64,000 nt of DNA from Liolophura sinensis (lineage: Eukaryota > Mollusca > Polyplacophora > Chitonida > Chitonidae), in NCBI RefSeq assembly GCF_032854445.1, contig NC_088298.1, positions 9,721,504 through 9,785,503 on the forward strand. Reading direction: 5' to 3'. The notes beneath the pieces were generated by a model. That model had not been told where the DNA came from and ran no database searches. It worked only from the letters and a program-made list of their open reading frames with translations. Shown here piece after piece: positions 1 to 13,030 of the stretch. A program made the translations under genes and the position numbers. Positions within the stretch are counted from its first letter, which is position 1, and each line of letters opens with the position of its first letter.

Positions 1-803
1 CGGATCCCGGGTCCGTGTTCGGTAATAGCGTCTTAGGGTGGCTTAAAACGCTTCCAGTTCACGTCGATATCTATTAGGAAATAATCGCTGGTAGATGACA
101 TTTGTCACACAAATGTGAATCACGTGGCCATACGGTCCTAGAGTGTATAAAATGACTAACGATTCGAGGACTTCAGCTGAACTTAGCACGTGCTCGGCAG
201 GAAGTTACAACGACATGAAGCTGTGCTATCAATTCAGAATAGATAGAATAGAGTCATTTCTAGAAAAAAAAAGCCAGCTTTATTATTTACAAGCGATACT
301 ACTCGTGAACTTGAAAACATATCTGAAAATAGATCAATCTGCGCTATATTTAATCCATTTCTAATTGCTTATTTATTTTGTATACGAATGGCCCTGTTAA
401 GGAACAGGAAGTTTACTCAAACTGTTAGAAAAAATTTGTCCACAGGTAAAAATAATTGCCTTTTAAGATCATATTAAGGAATATCGAGTGTACTTTAAGA
501 GACATTTAATTTATTTATCACAAACGGGTGCACTTAGGTCATCGATTAACCATATCAGTTTTTTTGCTCAAATTTCTATACGGACAAGATGAAGAGACCG
601 CACCCGCCACCCTCACTCTATACCTCCCGCTCAGATTCAAACCGGGGATGGGGTGCCCAGTGGGTTTTTATCTTATTACAGTAAACATCCTTGCAAAAAA
701 AACATAGGTGACCAAGTCTAGAGCTCAGAAAATAATTTCGCTTAGACCAAAGTAACCTCTCTGTGTTACGTTCCACAAGTTGCAAAACCCCAAACAGCCA
801 ACT

Positions 804-1005
804 TTAATTATATTATCAGTTCCAAAACTGAGCTGGGGTAGTAAATTGGCTGCTTCAGCCCCTAAAATATTAAATGACGCCCCTCCGCCCCTGAGGTGTG
901 CCCTGGTGATCATTTTAGCAGATAAATCTAAACAGGAAATGTCACTGATAGGTCGCTATCTGAAGATAGTGACGTTTAGAGGCTTCGCGGAACATTTCAT
1001 GCAGG
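804..1005 (+). mobile_element. LINE reverse-transcriptase C-terminal fragment
   Basis: The plus-strand frame reads VPKLSWGSKLAASAPKILND then APPPLRCA, close to the well-known C-terminal end of many non-LTR retrotransposon ORF2 proteins (VPRTR..GDRAFSVAAPKLWNSLPxxLR), followed after 17 residues by SLIGRYLKIVTFRGF, which resembles the usual S..FK..LKTHLF segment. Only this tail is seen; no reverse-transcriptase catalytic motif lies upstream. The frame stays open, so it is either a fairly young truncation or chance-preserved. The clade is not assigned. Confidence 0.48.
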
Positions 1006-1797
1006 CAGGCAAGGAGGTGAAAATGTCACCTAAATTAAAAAATAAAAAAAAGTCCAACACCATGATTTGTTGATGTTCACAATGCGCATATGATGCGCAG
1101 ATTTTCTGTTGTCTGGCATACTATAATATCCAGTTGTTATCGGACATGATTCTCAGAATATTTCTCCTTTACAATTTATGCCGTTCTCTTCATTTCAAAG
1201 TGGTTAAAAGTAGGATGTAAATTTCACAGAAATTCGAATGTGTGATTATGACCAATGCTTAATTTCTACAAGGTTTGAGCAAATATAAATAATTTTTAAA
1301 GCTATAATTATCAAATTCAGACAGCTGCATACTCATAGCTAGGGTTAGGATAGGCGCCTATCTTAATCCCTCCTCATATAATCCGGAATAATCGGACGCT
1401 GCGAATAGCTATCTTATTTGTATGCCCTGCTTGGTACAAAATCCTTTCGCGTAGTGCTGAGAATCCACGCCTTCATGCATGCCAAATCATCTGAAAACTT
1501 CAAGAAACTAACAATATGGGCTCTTTACTGCTGTGTTATCCCAAACGCATGCTGAGGAGTGAACAATTGCCTGGAGAAATTCGAGACTTATCATTTTGAT
1601 CCATTTTCTACAACGGAAGAAAATGGCAAAGCTCTGTCAGCAGTTAAAGGTTGGTCTTGTATGACATACTGGCGGAGATTGTCGAGTATTGGCTGAAGAC
1701 GTACACAAAATCAGGTTTATTAACTGCTGACATTGGGTGTCAATTTTTTAAATTTATGTTCCGTTATTAACCATTTTATTATCTCAAAGTTTTCATT

Positions 1798-2061
1798 TCA
1801 TTTCATTGGTGTTTTACGCCGTACTCAAGAATATTTGACTCATATGACGGCGGCCAGCATTATGGTGGGTGGAAATCGGGCACAGCCCGGGGGGCGGGGG
1901 GAACCCACGACGATCCGCAGGTTGCTGACAAACCTTCCCACGTACGGCCGGAGAGGAAACCAGCATGAGCTGGTCTTGAACTCACAGCGACCGCATTGGT
2001 GAGAGACCCCTGGGTCATAACGCTGCGCTAGCGCGCTAACCAACTAAGCCACGGAGGCCCC
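1798..2061 (-). mobile_element. tRNA-derived SINE (family A), near full length
   Basis: On the minus strand: a tRNA-like head GGCCTCCGTGGCTTAGTTGG (box A) with box B GAGTTCAAGACC, the conserved middle CGTACGTGGGAAGG, and the 3' end GAGTACGGCGTAAAACACCA. This is the reference layout for the other copies listed. Confidence 0.9.
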
Positions 2062-2154
2062 CTATCTCAAAGTGACAATATATACAGGGTTATCTAATTA
2101 TGAATAAATAACAAATCTGGACAATATGACCCTTCAACAGACAAGACGGGAACA

Positions 2155-2452
2155 TGACATGTGTTCAGTTACAGGCCTATATTTCCGCAAATATGTCCAA
2201 TTATAGGCCTATATTTCCGCAAATATGTTCAGTTATAGGCCTGCTTTTCCGCAAATATGTTCGGTTATAGGCCTATATTTCCGCAAACATGTTCGGTTAT
2301 AGGCCTACATTTCCGCAAATATGTTCAGTTATAGGCCTGCTTTTCCGCAAATATGTTCGGTTATAGGCCTACATTTCTGCAAATATGTTCGGTTATAGGC
2401 CTACATTTCCACAAATATGTTCAGTTATAGGCCTACATTTCCGCACATACAA
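2155..2452 (+). repeat. 32-bp tandem repeat, about 9 copies
   Basis: Unit ATGTTCGGTTATAGGCCTAC then ATTTCCGCAAAT, with an AGGCCT palindrome in each; two sequence variants (TACATTTCC and TGCTTTTCC) alternate irregularly. Confidence 0.93.
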
Positions 2453-2455
2453 CAT

Positions 2456-4419
2456 TTCATGTATCCTCATCCCTCTTCTGTGTTATTTATAAATTTCATT
2501 AAATCAAAGGGGAGCTCTTATACAATCAAATGACGTCAGCAAAAACCTTTCAGCAAGACCATAACGTTATCTGGTACACCTCATAAGTGGTGTATGGTGT
2601 ATTGTGCGGTGTAAAGTACACCTTTTCTGACATATATTTGTTGTGAACAACTCCACACTATCACCAGGATCGATTTACGTCAGACCATGGGGTCAAAGTA
2701 ACAGAATCAGGAGGTCAGATATAGTTGGACGTAACGCATACCCTGTCGGCGTGAGGAATGTCACACGAACACGATGTACGAGCGGAAGCTAACGGTACCA
2801 CCCACAGCTGCGGTTACCAGGCCTTTCAAATGAAGAGCATATCTAGCCTCTAGATTCTGACAGAGTTCGTACTCATGCTTATATAGAGCCATATGTGGCC
2901 GACTACCTGTTCCACACAGAAAATTTCACTGACGTTTACAATTAGAGCCTGGCCTTAAATATTTGCTATATACTGATTCCTTAAGTTGTCTGAGGAATAG
3001 ACTTAATTTCATCAAAGCTAACATCGGTCAACCATCTTTAAACAGTAATCCAACCTATCAAACTTTTGAATCGAACGAGTAGAACCAACGCCCGCCATGT
3101 TTTGGATTGTAACGTGCAGGCTGTTCGAAAATTTCTTTCACCTGGACTTTTTGTTGGAAATTTTTGGGGTTTTTTTTTGTTGTTTTTTTTTTTGTTTTTT
3201 GTTTTTTTGTTTGTTTATTTGTTTGTTTTCTTTTTTATTTTTCTTGCTTTTTTCAGATATTGGGATACTCTAGTCACAACATTGAGTTTTCAACAATTTA
3301 TCTTTCCTGAGGTTCGAGCATGTAACATGGCGGACGTCAGTCTGACCTCTCGATGCAAAATTTTCATTGACCGCATTATTGTTCGAAGAGGGTTTGCCGG
3401 TGCAAGTTTCTAAATCCCTGAAACTCGGGTATCTCAGAGAAGCAGTCATCAGATCTGAATAATGCTGGGAAGACAGTTGATATCCTGAGCATGACAGGCA
3501 ATTCAGATTTCAAACTCGTAGGTCACCCAAACCTCCTGACGTAGACTGTACATGGCAACCGCTTATTTCCACTAAAACAATAATTAGACCATGTAATTAA
3601 AAATAACTCATCCGTTAATCGAGTAATCAGGTACAAATGAGCCACAGCATAACGATGGAAATATAAACACGTCATTACATTAACCAGCCTGTACAGTACG
3701 TGTAAACATATAATCGCTGTTTATCTTCATGCTGCGAGATATGTAGGGCAGCGATTAATTAACTAAAAATGACATCGCGGTAATTTCCACACCATCTCCC
3801 GACTGAGGACCATGCTGAGAATGTGGTGTAATTCATTGTGGTGTAGAGGAAGTAAAGAAGTAGCCAGTGGGAGGGATTGGGGTAGGGGGAAGAAGGGGGG
3901 GGCATTAGGCAATAGGAAGAGGCGTGCAAGATTAAAGCTGGGCGTATCAAAGTATGTAATCAGTTAAAATTTTTAAAAAAATGAAAACAGCCTTGCAGGA
4001 CATTTCGCCTGAACTTAACAGACCTTGGCATTTCGCATTTTAACTGAAACCAAAGTGCACAAACGCAAGCTCGCAAGATGAATATTTCATTTGGTAAAAA
4101 GCTCTGCATCGTAAAATAATTTGATTCTACGTGTCGAAACAGGCATTCATATACCAACAGCCGTCTATAATGAACGTTCCGGGCGGGAAAGAAAGGCCAA
4201 TTTCCAAACAACGTTCAACACAAACCGACAAAAGAACTACGAATGTAGATAGAGTGAGAAACTAGGAAGGACACCCGTAAAGAAAATCCGTGAACTGTTT
4301 TCAACGATGCCGAAAAGTTGCCAGAATTGTTCTGCAAACGGATAAATTTAATCAGAATCCAAATCGTGCTCTGTATAGTTTGTTGACAATCCAAGTGCGT
4401 TGAAGCTTTTATAAGATTT

Positions 4420-4420
<1 letters not shown>
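2456..4420. other. Spacer without a recognised gene
   Basis: AT-rich, only short chance frames and one T-rich tract (3155-3260). No splice-linked coding exon seen on either strand. Confidence 0.6.
3155..3260 (+). repeat. T-rich low-complexity tract
   Basis: About 100 bp of T runs broken by single G, A or C (TTGTTTGTTTATTTG). No poly-A retrocopy gene is seen beside it. Confidence 0.85.

Positions 4421-4422
<2 letters not shown>

Positions 4423-4477
<55 letters not shown>
4423..4477 (+). repeat. (GATT)n microsatellite at a SINE tail
   Basis: Repeated GATTGATTGATT runs straight into the tail of the SINE at 4471-4713, whose normal 3' end contains CAATCA; likely seeded from it. Confidence 0.93.
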
Positions 4478-4478
<1 letters not shown>

Positions 4479-4713
4479 TATTTATTTATTTGATTGGTGT
4501 TTTACGTCGTACTCAAGAATATTTCATACGACGGCGGCCAGCAATACGTTGGGAGGAAACCGGACACAGCCCGGGGGTAACCCAAGACCATCCGCAGGTT
4601 TCTGGCAGACCTTTCCACGTCCAGCCGGAGAGGACACTGGACTTGAGCTACACCTGAACGCGTTGGTGGGAGGCTTTTGGGTCATCGCGCTGCGCTGTCA
4701 AGGACGCCCCCGG
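4471..4713 (-). mobile_element. SINE family A
   Basis: The 3' end is ATTCTTGAGTACGACGTAAA (minus strand); the head is decayed (GGGGGCGTCCTTGACAGC). The tail runs into a (GATT)n array. Confidence 0.85.
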
Positions 4714-4910
4714 TTTTATAAGAACAAAGGTTTTAGCAAAGATGACAAAACATAGAGGGCTGCAAGTATCATTTCATCAATGCATTTATTGTTTGGGTTA
4801 ACATGTTACACTGTCCTCTGCGATAATAATTCAATAAGTGCCGTAAAATTCGCACAATCAAAGTGGTGCATAACAGACAACGTTATACACAAGGGTCTTG
4901 AGTTAGTGAA

Positions 4911-5073
4911 ATGCCTCTTCGGCCGTACGTGGGAAGGTCTTCCAGCAACCTGCGAATGGTAGTGGGTTTCCCCCCGTGCTCTGCCCGATTTTCTCCCACC
5001 ATAATGCTGGCCGCTGTCGTATACGTGAAATACTCTTGAGCACGGGGTAAAACACCAATCAAATAAAAAAAAT
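4911..5073 (+). mobile_element. SINE family A, 5'-truncated
   Basis: From CTCTTCGGCCGTACGTGGGA to AAAACACCAATCAAATAAAA; the tRNA-like head is missing. Confidence 0.85.
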
Positions 5074-5645
5074 AATAATAGGTGAAGTGTTTGGTTCTAT
5101 GTTAAAACTATTTACCACTTTTAACAGATGGGGCAATAGGGTTATTTTCTCTGCCTGTTTGTTGGTTGGTCGGACAAATTTGTGACATTCAATGATTTTA
5201 TCTTTTAACCTGTGTCTTTTGCGAGGTGCAAGACAGCACAAAGCTCTAAGCAGTCGAGCGTTTGTGGGGTGTCGCACCTACATACCACCAGTTTGTGCTT
5301 GGTTTTTCTCGCCTTTCAAGACTACGTTATACTATTTCCAACACTTCCGCGCATGAAGTTACATGTTGAACACGAGACCACAGCCTGTGCGTGTGTCTTG
5401 TTCGATTTTGATTTGTGGCGAATTTAACGTCAGCAATGACGTCACTGGGATAATCACGAACAGTTAGTAACTAGTGTGCATACATTTTGTTGTGAAATAT
5501 GATAGTTTCCAAGAACATAAACCATATATAAACTATGTAAGTTAGGAGGGTTAGTTTTACTAGACCTTTAAACTATGCGACAGTTGGGAGTACCTTGATA
5601 ATGTCAACTGCACACATGTACAATGTTAAAGTATTGTTGCGTACA

Positions 5646-5818
5646 TTATTTATTTATTTGATTGATGTTTAACGTCGTTCTCAAGAATATTTCATTTACA
5701 CAACGTCAGCCAGCATTATGGTCGGATGAAACCGGGCTCTTGGGGAAATCCACGACCATTCCTATGTTGCTGGCAGATCTTCCCACCTACGGCTGGGGAG
5801 AAATCCAACATGGGTAGC
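5646..5818 (-). mobile_element. SINE family A, 5'-truncated
   Basis: Reads from TTATTTGATTGATGTTTAAC through GGCAGATCTTCCCACC; diverged and lacking the head. Confidence 0.8.
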
Positions 5819-5887
5819 TGTGTGTATAAATGACATTTCCATGCGTACAGACTATAGTATAACACTCATGTCGCTCAAATGGCAAGT

Positions 5888-6063
5888 ACATGCTGGCTTC
5901 CTCTTCGGCCGTACGTGGGAAGGTTTACCAGCAACCTGCGGATGGTCGTGGGTTTCCCCCGGGCTGTGCCCGGTTTCCACCCACCATAATGCTGGCCGCC
6001 GTCGTATAAGCGAAATATTCTTGAGTACAGCGTAAAACACCAATCAAATAAATAAATAAATAA
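5888..6063 (+). mobile_element. SINE family A, 5'-truncated
   Basis: CATGCTGGCTTCCTCTTCGG to CACCAATCAAATAAATAAAT; close to the family consensus, so young. Confidence 0.87.
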
Positions 6064-6249
6064 ACCAATGGCAAGTACATAATTGAATATTTGTATTCGA
6101 CTTCAGTGCCATAAAACATGTGAACGGCAGGAATAAAACCGCGTTTATTAAGCGCAGCGATGCAGAAACATAACGTTATACGATATAAACTGCACGCTGC
6201 GTGTACTTTACTCTTCAAATATAAGGCTCGAACACAGTAGACAATGTAA

Positions 6250-6475
6250 ATACATCTCTTACAGCATAGCGAGAAAAAACAGAGCAGCTACGACAGTTTG
6301 ATAGCTGGCAAATGGTCACACGTAACCTGTGAAATACGGTCTCTTGTCAATTTACATCAGTTAGTGTTTTATTCTAACTGTTCACGTAAATGCATAAACA
6401 GTAGCAAATTACACGCCCCATAGCAACATGGCTTAAGCAGATTTAGGTACAAATAATGTAGTGATGTAAATTGCA
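6250..6475 (+). repeat. Dispersed repeat DR1, copy a
   Basis: Contains the shared core GCTGGCAAATGGTCACACGT, GTGAAATACGGTCTCTTGTC and TGTTCACGTAAATGCATAAA. It recurs at eight other sites in the window. No coding frame, inverted ends or tRNA boxes seen, so the class is unknown. Confidence 0.7.
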
Positions 6476-6799
6476 ATTAATAAAGGCATTCAGACACATA
6501 TCAGCAACGGTTTGACGGCAATTCGACAAATCCCTAAAAAAATTCCTACACTGCATAAAATCTGTATTTAATACGCTGCATTTTACGACAGACAAAAGTA
6601 GTGTAAATACTGAACACAGACAACTGTGGTAAATATAAGCACCCCCAAGCACCTCCAAGTCTACCACATCTATGTAGTAATTTTTTTTTTTTTTACAATG
6701 ACTTACGGCCGAAATGCGTATACTGATATTAGCTGTAGTATCGTATGATTCTGGTGAATATCTGATTGGTGATCTTCTCGTTAACATGCAAACTCAGCA

Positions 6800-7033
6800 C
6801 AGTGACTCAGGAAACTCTCCCCAATGTCGTGAGTTCAAATCTAGCTCATGCTGGCTTTTAAATGTTCCTCTCTAGTCGTACGTAGGAAGGTCTGACAGCA
6901 GCATGTGGATGGTCATAGGTTTCCCTTGGGCTATGTCTGTTTTTCTCCCACTGTAATTTTGGTCAACGTCGTACAAATGAAATATTCTTGAGTACCGCGT
7001 GAAACACCAATGAAATTAATAATATAAATAAAT
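6800..7033 (+). mobile_element. SINE family A
   Basis: Box B region GTGAGTTCAAATCTAGCTCA, the core GTCGTACGTAGGAAGGTCTG, and the end GAGTACCGCGTGAAACACCA; moderately decayed. Confidence 0.8.
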
Positions 7034-7480
7034 CAGTATAAAAAACAAACTCTAATTGTACACATATGATTGGCAATAGATGTCTATTCACACCTATCAG
7101 GTTCTGTCCACCTGTCACGTTTGCAAATCCTGCTACCTACTCTAAGTGTTGATTTATGTAGCTGAAAGACTTTAATTACACAAAATTTCACTCATAAAAG
7201 TGCATTTTTACAAGCAAATAGCTGTCACAAAATATTATATATGGTGCTGAAACATACAATTTCCGAGTAGAATATTATCCGAACTTCCAAGCAAACCACA
7301 AAACACCTTTCTAAACTAAACAGAACTCTCAAAATTAGGGAATGGCTGAAATTCATGGTCATTTCGGTACATACATGTATTATGCATATATCATGCACCT
7401 GTACAACGACGTGAGAATATATCCAACGATTTCATCAAATTTATCAGAAACTGACATGTTTGTACATCAACAGATCACCT

Positions 7481-7592
7481 GGCAACAGGGCTCTGCCCGG
7501 TTTCCTCCCACCATAATGATGGTCGATGTCATATAAATGAAACATTCTTGAATGTGGTGTAAAACATCAATCAAAATAAATAAATAAATAAA
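7481..7592 (+). mobile_element. SINE family A, 3' fragment
   Basis: GGGCTCTGCCCGGTTTCCTC to AACATCAATCAAAATAAATA. It lies just past the SLX9 3' end. Confidence 0.8.
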
Positions 7593-7834
7593 CACATGGC
7601 AACAGTTCTGAGCGTAGTCAGTGTGTATCTTCACACAGGGGTATGGTGCAACACACAGGGTATGGTGCAACACACAGGGTATGGAGCAACAAACAATTAT
7701 TCAACAGCAAATGTCAGCAGATCACATGACAACAGTCTTCACATCTTCACACAGGGGTATGAAGTTATCCAACGCCAAAATCTCTACTGCTACCATTACC
7801 ACACAAAGAATGCTAGAGTTGTGGCAGAGATTGT

Positions 7835-7840
7835 TTTATT
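7835..7840 (-). terminator. SLX9 polyadenylation signal
   Basis: AATAAA on the minus strand, 64 nt after the SLX9 stop codon. Confidence 0.55.
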
Positions 7841-7903
7841 CTCTTCCTACAACAAGCAGACTGTGGCGACTTCAATGTCTTAGCATGCAGAATTTTTGCA
7901 CTG

Positions 7904-10900
7904 TCAGGAGTCTGTTTCACTCTGTTGCATCTTGTTATGTAGATGTATGGCAATGGTCTCTGTAGGGTTTTCCTTATACGCCGGGTGACTGAGGACTTGA
8001 TTGAACATTGCGATACCTTCCAGCCTGGTCAAACAGAAAACATATGCAATTCACAGTTTTGTCATGTTAAAGATAATCACATTAAAAATGTACAATTCAC
8101 AACTTCCATATTGCAAAGAAGATATGTGTATGACGTCCTTATCGCTGTCTCTGTTCACAGGAAATTCATAACCTTTTTTGTGAGATGACAATTGAGATTC
8201 ATACACCTTAATTCTTCAAGCGTTTTGCAATGTGTTTATTTAAGCATATGCTGAATGCAGTAGTGTGTGTAGACTGATAATATTATACTTTTTGAGAAGC
8301 CCTGAAATTGGCCAATCCAACCAATGTAGTGTTGTCTCCAAAATCAAATCAAAAATATGTATAAATTGCACTGAAAGTTGCTCTTTCATAAGCCCAAGAG
8401 TTGAGGAATTAGAGTATGTGCCTATCAGCATTTTCTGTTTTATCCTTGCATTAATTTTCATAATAATCAGCTTAGGTTTCATACATGTAACTATTATTAT
8501 ATGACAGTGCTGCTTAGCCTCAGGAGCTGAGGAGAAAACAGTATAGTGCTCTAAATCCACTTACGTTCTTTTCTGTCGTTTAGCTTCTTTTTCAATCCCT
8601 CTTGTTTTCACTTTGGGTCTACAATACAGGATCGTCATCATGAAATAACTGTTAAAAGCCTAACTGTCCACAATGAGATAACAGTAAAAACTTCAACACA
8701 TCAACAAATACACACAGTTCTCTGCATTCACTAGTGACTTTCCCAATTTCATTGTTTGTACAGCACAGACATAATTAAGTAGTTGACCTTATTTGTGTGA
8801 ACGTTGCTTTCACCATGTTCACAGCAGGCAACTTGTCTTACCATTATCCAGTGCTGTACATTATACACGTGAATGTTAGTCAGTGACTGACGTTATTTGT
8901 GTGAACGTGGCTTTCACCATGTTCACAGAAGGCAACTTGTCTTACCATTATCCAGTGCTGTACATTATACACGTGAATGTTAGTCAGTGACTGACGTTAT
9001 TTGTGTGAACGTGGCTTTCACCATGTTCACAGAAGACAACTTGTCGTACCATTATCCAGTGCTGTACATCATACACGTGAATGTTAGTCAGTGACTGACG
9101 TTATTTGTGTGAACGTGGCTTTCACCATGTTCACAGAAGACAACTTGTCGTACCATTATCCAGTGCTGTACATCATACACGTGAATGTTAGTCAGTGACT
9201 GACGTTATTTGTGTGAACGTGGCTTTCACCATGTTCACAGAAGGCAACTTGTCTTACCATTATCCAGTGCTGTACATCATACACGTGAATGTTAGTCAGG
9301 GACTGACGTTATTTGTGTGAACGTGGCTTTCACCATGTTCACAGAAGACAACTTGTCTTACCATTATCCAGTGCTGTACATTATACATGTGAATGTTAGT
9401 CAGTGACTGACGTTATTTGTGTGAACGTGGCTTTCACGATGTTCACAGAAGGCAACTTGTCTTACCATTATCCAGTGCTGTACATCATACACGTGAATGT
9501 TAGTCAGTGACTGACGTTATTTGTGTGAACGTGGCTTTCACCATGTTCACAGAAGGCAACTTGTCTTACCATTATCCAGTGCTGTACATTATACACGTGA
9601 ATGTTAGTCTGTGACTAACGTTATTTGTGTGAACGTGGCTTTCACCATGTTCACAGAAGGCAACTTGTCTTACCATTATCCAGTGCTGTACATTATACAC
9701 GTGAATGTTAGTCTGTGACTAACGTTATTTGTGTGAAAGTGGCTTTCACCATGTTCACAGAAGGCAACTTGTCGTACCATTATCCAGTGCTGTACATTAT
9801 ACACGTGAATGTTAGTAAGTGACTGACGTTATTTGTGTGAACGTGGTTTTCATCATGTTCACAGAAGACAACTTGTCGCATCATTATCCAGCGCTGTACA
9901 TTATACACGTGAATGTTAGTCAGGGACTGACGTTATTTGTGTGAACGTGGCTTTCACCATGTTCACAGAAGACAACTTGTCGCATCATTATCCAGCGCTG
10001 TACATTATACACATGAATGTTAGTCTTTGACTAACGTTATTTGTGTGAACGTGGCTTTCAGCATGTTCACAGAAGACAACTCGTCGTACCATTATCCAGT
10101 GCTGTACAATATACATGTGAATGTTAGTCTGTGACTGACGTTATTTGTGTGAAAGTGGCTTTCACCATGTTCACAGAAGGCAACTTGTCTTACCATTATC
10201 CAGTGCTGTACATTATACACGTGAATGTTAGTCTGTGACTTGCAAAAAGTCAGTGGTTTGTGAGTGAGATAGTTTTTAGTATTACACTAAACAAAAATAA
10301 GATAAAAGGAAATAAATAAATCCAAGATGATTTTTATTGAACAGTAATCGTGAAGAAATATGAATGTCACAACAGGACATAATAATATTGAGGAAACCCA
10401 TATAAGATATTGGCAATTATTAGGTACCTGTATAAATAAAAACTCTGTCTAATACACTTTGATGCCACTTACTTGTCTTGGGGTTTTCCCGTTGATTTCT
10501 TCATTAACAGTTCTAATGTTGGAAGAGTTTCCTGTAAATCCGTTAAGTCCCCCACAACAGCAGTCTTCGACTTCCGTTTTCTTTCTTTCTTTTTCATTAC
10601 TTCTGATTGTGCAGCGTTCATTTCTGGCAGGTAAAGCAGAGCGATGATATTAGCGTCAACTGTTATCTTGGCAATACTCTAAAATTTTCTTTAAACTTTG
10701 TTCATCGGGAAAACACATTTTCCCTTCTCCAGAGCATTGAAAGAGAAATTACAGTGATGCAGTTGGATCAGTTAAAGTCAAAAGTTTAGGGTTAAATTTG
10801 TTTGGATTTGAACATAAACATTAAAACAATGGTAATTTTTGCATATTACTCTAAATTTTTAAACTTCTTATTTTGTCTTGAAGTTAAATTCTAAAAAAAA

Positions 10901-13030
10901 AATTGGAGATTACATGGATTTGTATGTTTTCGAGAGACTTTTCTTTTATAATAAGAATAAATGTACTTCTATGTTATTTACGCAGTATTTAACGTTGTGT
11001 ACAACCCTTGTTGAGAGAAACTTTAAGGATGTCAAGAAACTTTAAGGATTTTTAACTATAATTTGCCTATCAGGTGTTTAATGATGTGATTGAAGAGGAG
11101 AGATTAAGGGGAGAAAACTCTTGTAGGATAACAAAGCGTTGTCCTCTGATCTATGTTTCCATATATTATAAGGAACAATCCCAGGTAGAAATTAGTTATT
11201 CAGAAGCCAGTTTAAGAGTTACAAGTTACATGTACTTAAAATATCAAATGACAGAGATCACTCAATTACATAAAACCAGCGAAACCATTTCATCATCTCT
11301 CACTTAAAAATCACAAGTACGGAATGCCTGTAAGATTTATTTGATTGGTGTTTAACGCCGTACGCAAGCATATTCCACTTATATGAAAATAATAATGTTG
11401 GCCATCATAATGGTAGGAGAAAATCGAGCAGAACCCTGAGGAAAACCCATGACCATCTGCTGGTTGCTGGCAGACCCTGAATGCCTGTAAGAGTCTTGTA
11501 GCCTAAGCATAACGGATAACAGAGTCTTACCAGGAGATAATCCTAGGACCCGCTTTCGAGACGATACCAAAACCAAATTCTCGTAAATTTCCTCATTCAT
11601 CAACCATGTCAGGTCACCTTAAAGCGCTATTTTTTTGTACATCACTTCAGAAAAATATAACAAGATATTTTACTTTTAAAGTCACAGCTTTCTACTTCCA
11701 GCAATCAACATCATGAGCCAAAATTGCCATTCACCGTTTTTACAATACTGAGAATTAAAGTAGCTATCATTACACACACGTTCATGCAGGCAAGTATAAT
11801 GTAAACTTTTCACACGACAAATCAAACAAATCAAAAGCCTCATACTTTCCATCCAGAGTTGGTGTCGCACTTTTCTCTTCTCTTTCTTCTTTATCCCTAA
11901 ACCTTTGAAGGACTTGCTTGTAATTGTGCTCCTGGCATCAAAGTCTGGTAAATTTTGTGTCAGCGTGGCCTTGTTGATAGTCACCCCAGAGAACGGGTTA
12001 GCTGACTCGTTAGGGGTCAAAAATGGACTCCGAGGAATGTCAGTCTGTAAAAAGGCATATGTGTACCGGACTCCAGGTAAGTCTTTTCATGTGACAAGGT
12101 TATATGGTGGTCGTTCAGGTACATTCATTTGTGTGATCATATTTATGTGATAGTTTTTGTGACAGTGTTTATGTAATGATATTTACGTGACAGTTTTTGT
12201 GACAGTGTTTATGTGATGATATTTATGCGTCAGTTTTCGTGACGGTCTTTATGTGATGATATTTATGTGACAGTTTTTGTGACAGTCTCTATGTGATGAT
12301 ATTTGTGACAGTTTTTGTGACAGTCTTTGTGATGATATTTATGTGAGAGTTTTTGTGACAGTCTTTATGTGATATTTATGTAACAGTTTTGTGACAGTGT
12401 TTATGTGGTGTTTGCGTGACATTGTGTGATAGTGTGACAGTGTTTGTATGATAGTGTTTTTTGTGATATTTATGTGACAGTTTTTGTGAGTGTTTATGTG
12501 ATGGTATTTGTGTGACAGTGTTTGTGTGATAGTGTTTTTTTGTGATGATGTTTATGTGAAAGTGTTTGCATGATGATGTTTATGTGCTGATGTTTAATGT
12601 AATGGTGACTGTGTGATAGTGTAGACACAAAAATGTTTGTTTGCATGATGATGTTTATGTCATGGTGATGGCATGATAGTGTACACAAGAAAGTGTTTGT
12701 TTATGTGATGATGTTTATGTGATGATGTTTATGTGATGATGTTTATGTGATGGTGTTTGTGTGATGATGTTTACGTGATGGTGTTTGTGTGATGAGGCTA
12801 ATGTGATCTTTCCCAGATTTTTCTTCTAGAATTTATCTGATTTTTATTGGAATGTGGGCCATGGCATTAAATCCTGGTGAGAATTTCAGATGTATCAATT
12901 TCCAGCTTACCTGCATGTTCTCAACCACATCCACTACCATGACATCTCCTTTAGTGGAATGGCCTTCTTTGGTTTTGGATTTTTTGGCCGCAGTATGAAG
13001 CTTTTGTCGCCCTCTTTTCACTTTCCCCAT
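7904..13030 (-). CDS. SLX9: SLX9 / FAM207A-like ribosome biogenesis factor, 5 coding exons
   Basis: Exons (transcript order): 12911-13030, 11846-12044, 10473-10623, 8565-8618, 7904-8024; all introns GT/AG and all phases join, giving 214 aa (human FAM207A is about 230 aa). Family marks seen: N-terminus MGKVKRGRQKLHTAAKK, a basic RKVRHQLWMEKM helix, the signature KTAVVGDLTDLQETLPTL, and a C-terminal LEGIAMFNQVLSHPAYKENP followed by TETIAIHLHNKM, each resembling the human protein in the same order. SLX9 is known in yeast as a nucleolar factor in small-subunit pre-rRNA processing and export; that role is assigned by family only. The product is Lys-rich with no signal peptide or membrane segment. 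A polyA signal (AATAAA) lies 64 nt after the stop. Introns 1 and 3 carry large tandem repeats. The ATG chosen begins the conserved MGKV motif. Alternative identity is unlikely. Confidence 0.9.
8783..10245 (+). repeat. 104-bp satellite, about 14 copies, in SLX9 intron 3
   Basis: The period is exactly 104 bp (CAGTGACTGAC at 8881, 8985, 9089). Each unit holds two hairpins: GTGAACGTGGCTTTCACCAT GTTCAC, and GTTAGTC-N3-GACTRAC. Copies are mostly well over 90% alike by eye. Confidence 0.95.
11336..11478 (-). mobile_element. SINE family A fragment in SLX9 intron 2
   Basis: TTATTTGATTGGTGTTTAAC to CTGGTTGCTGGCAGACC on the plus strand; the head half is missing. Confidence 0.8.
12125..12800 (+). repeat. 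Degenerate GTGATGATGTTTAT minisatellite in SLX9 intron 1
   Basis: Runs of TTTATGTGATGAT, TTTTTGTGACAGT and TTTGTGTGATAGT with a period near 12-20 bp. Strongly T/G-rich on the plus strand. It ends 110 bp before exon 1. Confidence 0.88.

Noticed and set aside
3066-3413. 115-codon ORF with a very hydrophobic middle
   Set aside because: The hydrophobic part is the T-rich low-complexity tract translated as Phe/Leu/Val.
8783-10245. Centromeric satellite
   Set aside because: Only about 1.5 kb, inside an intron of SLX9, with genes on both sides.
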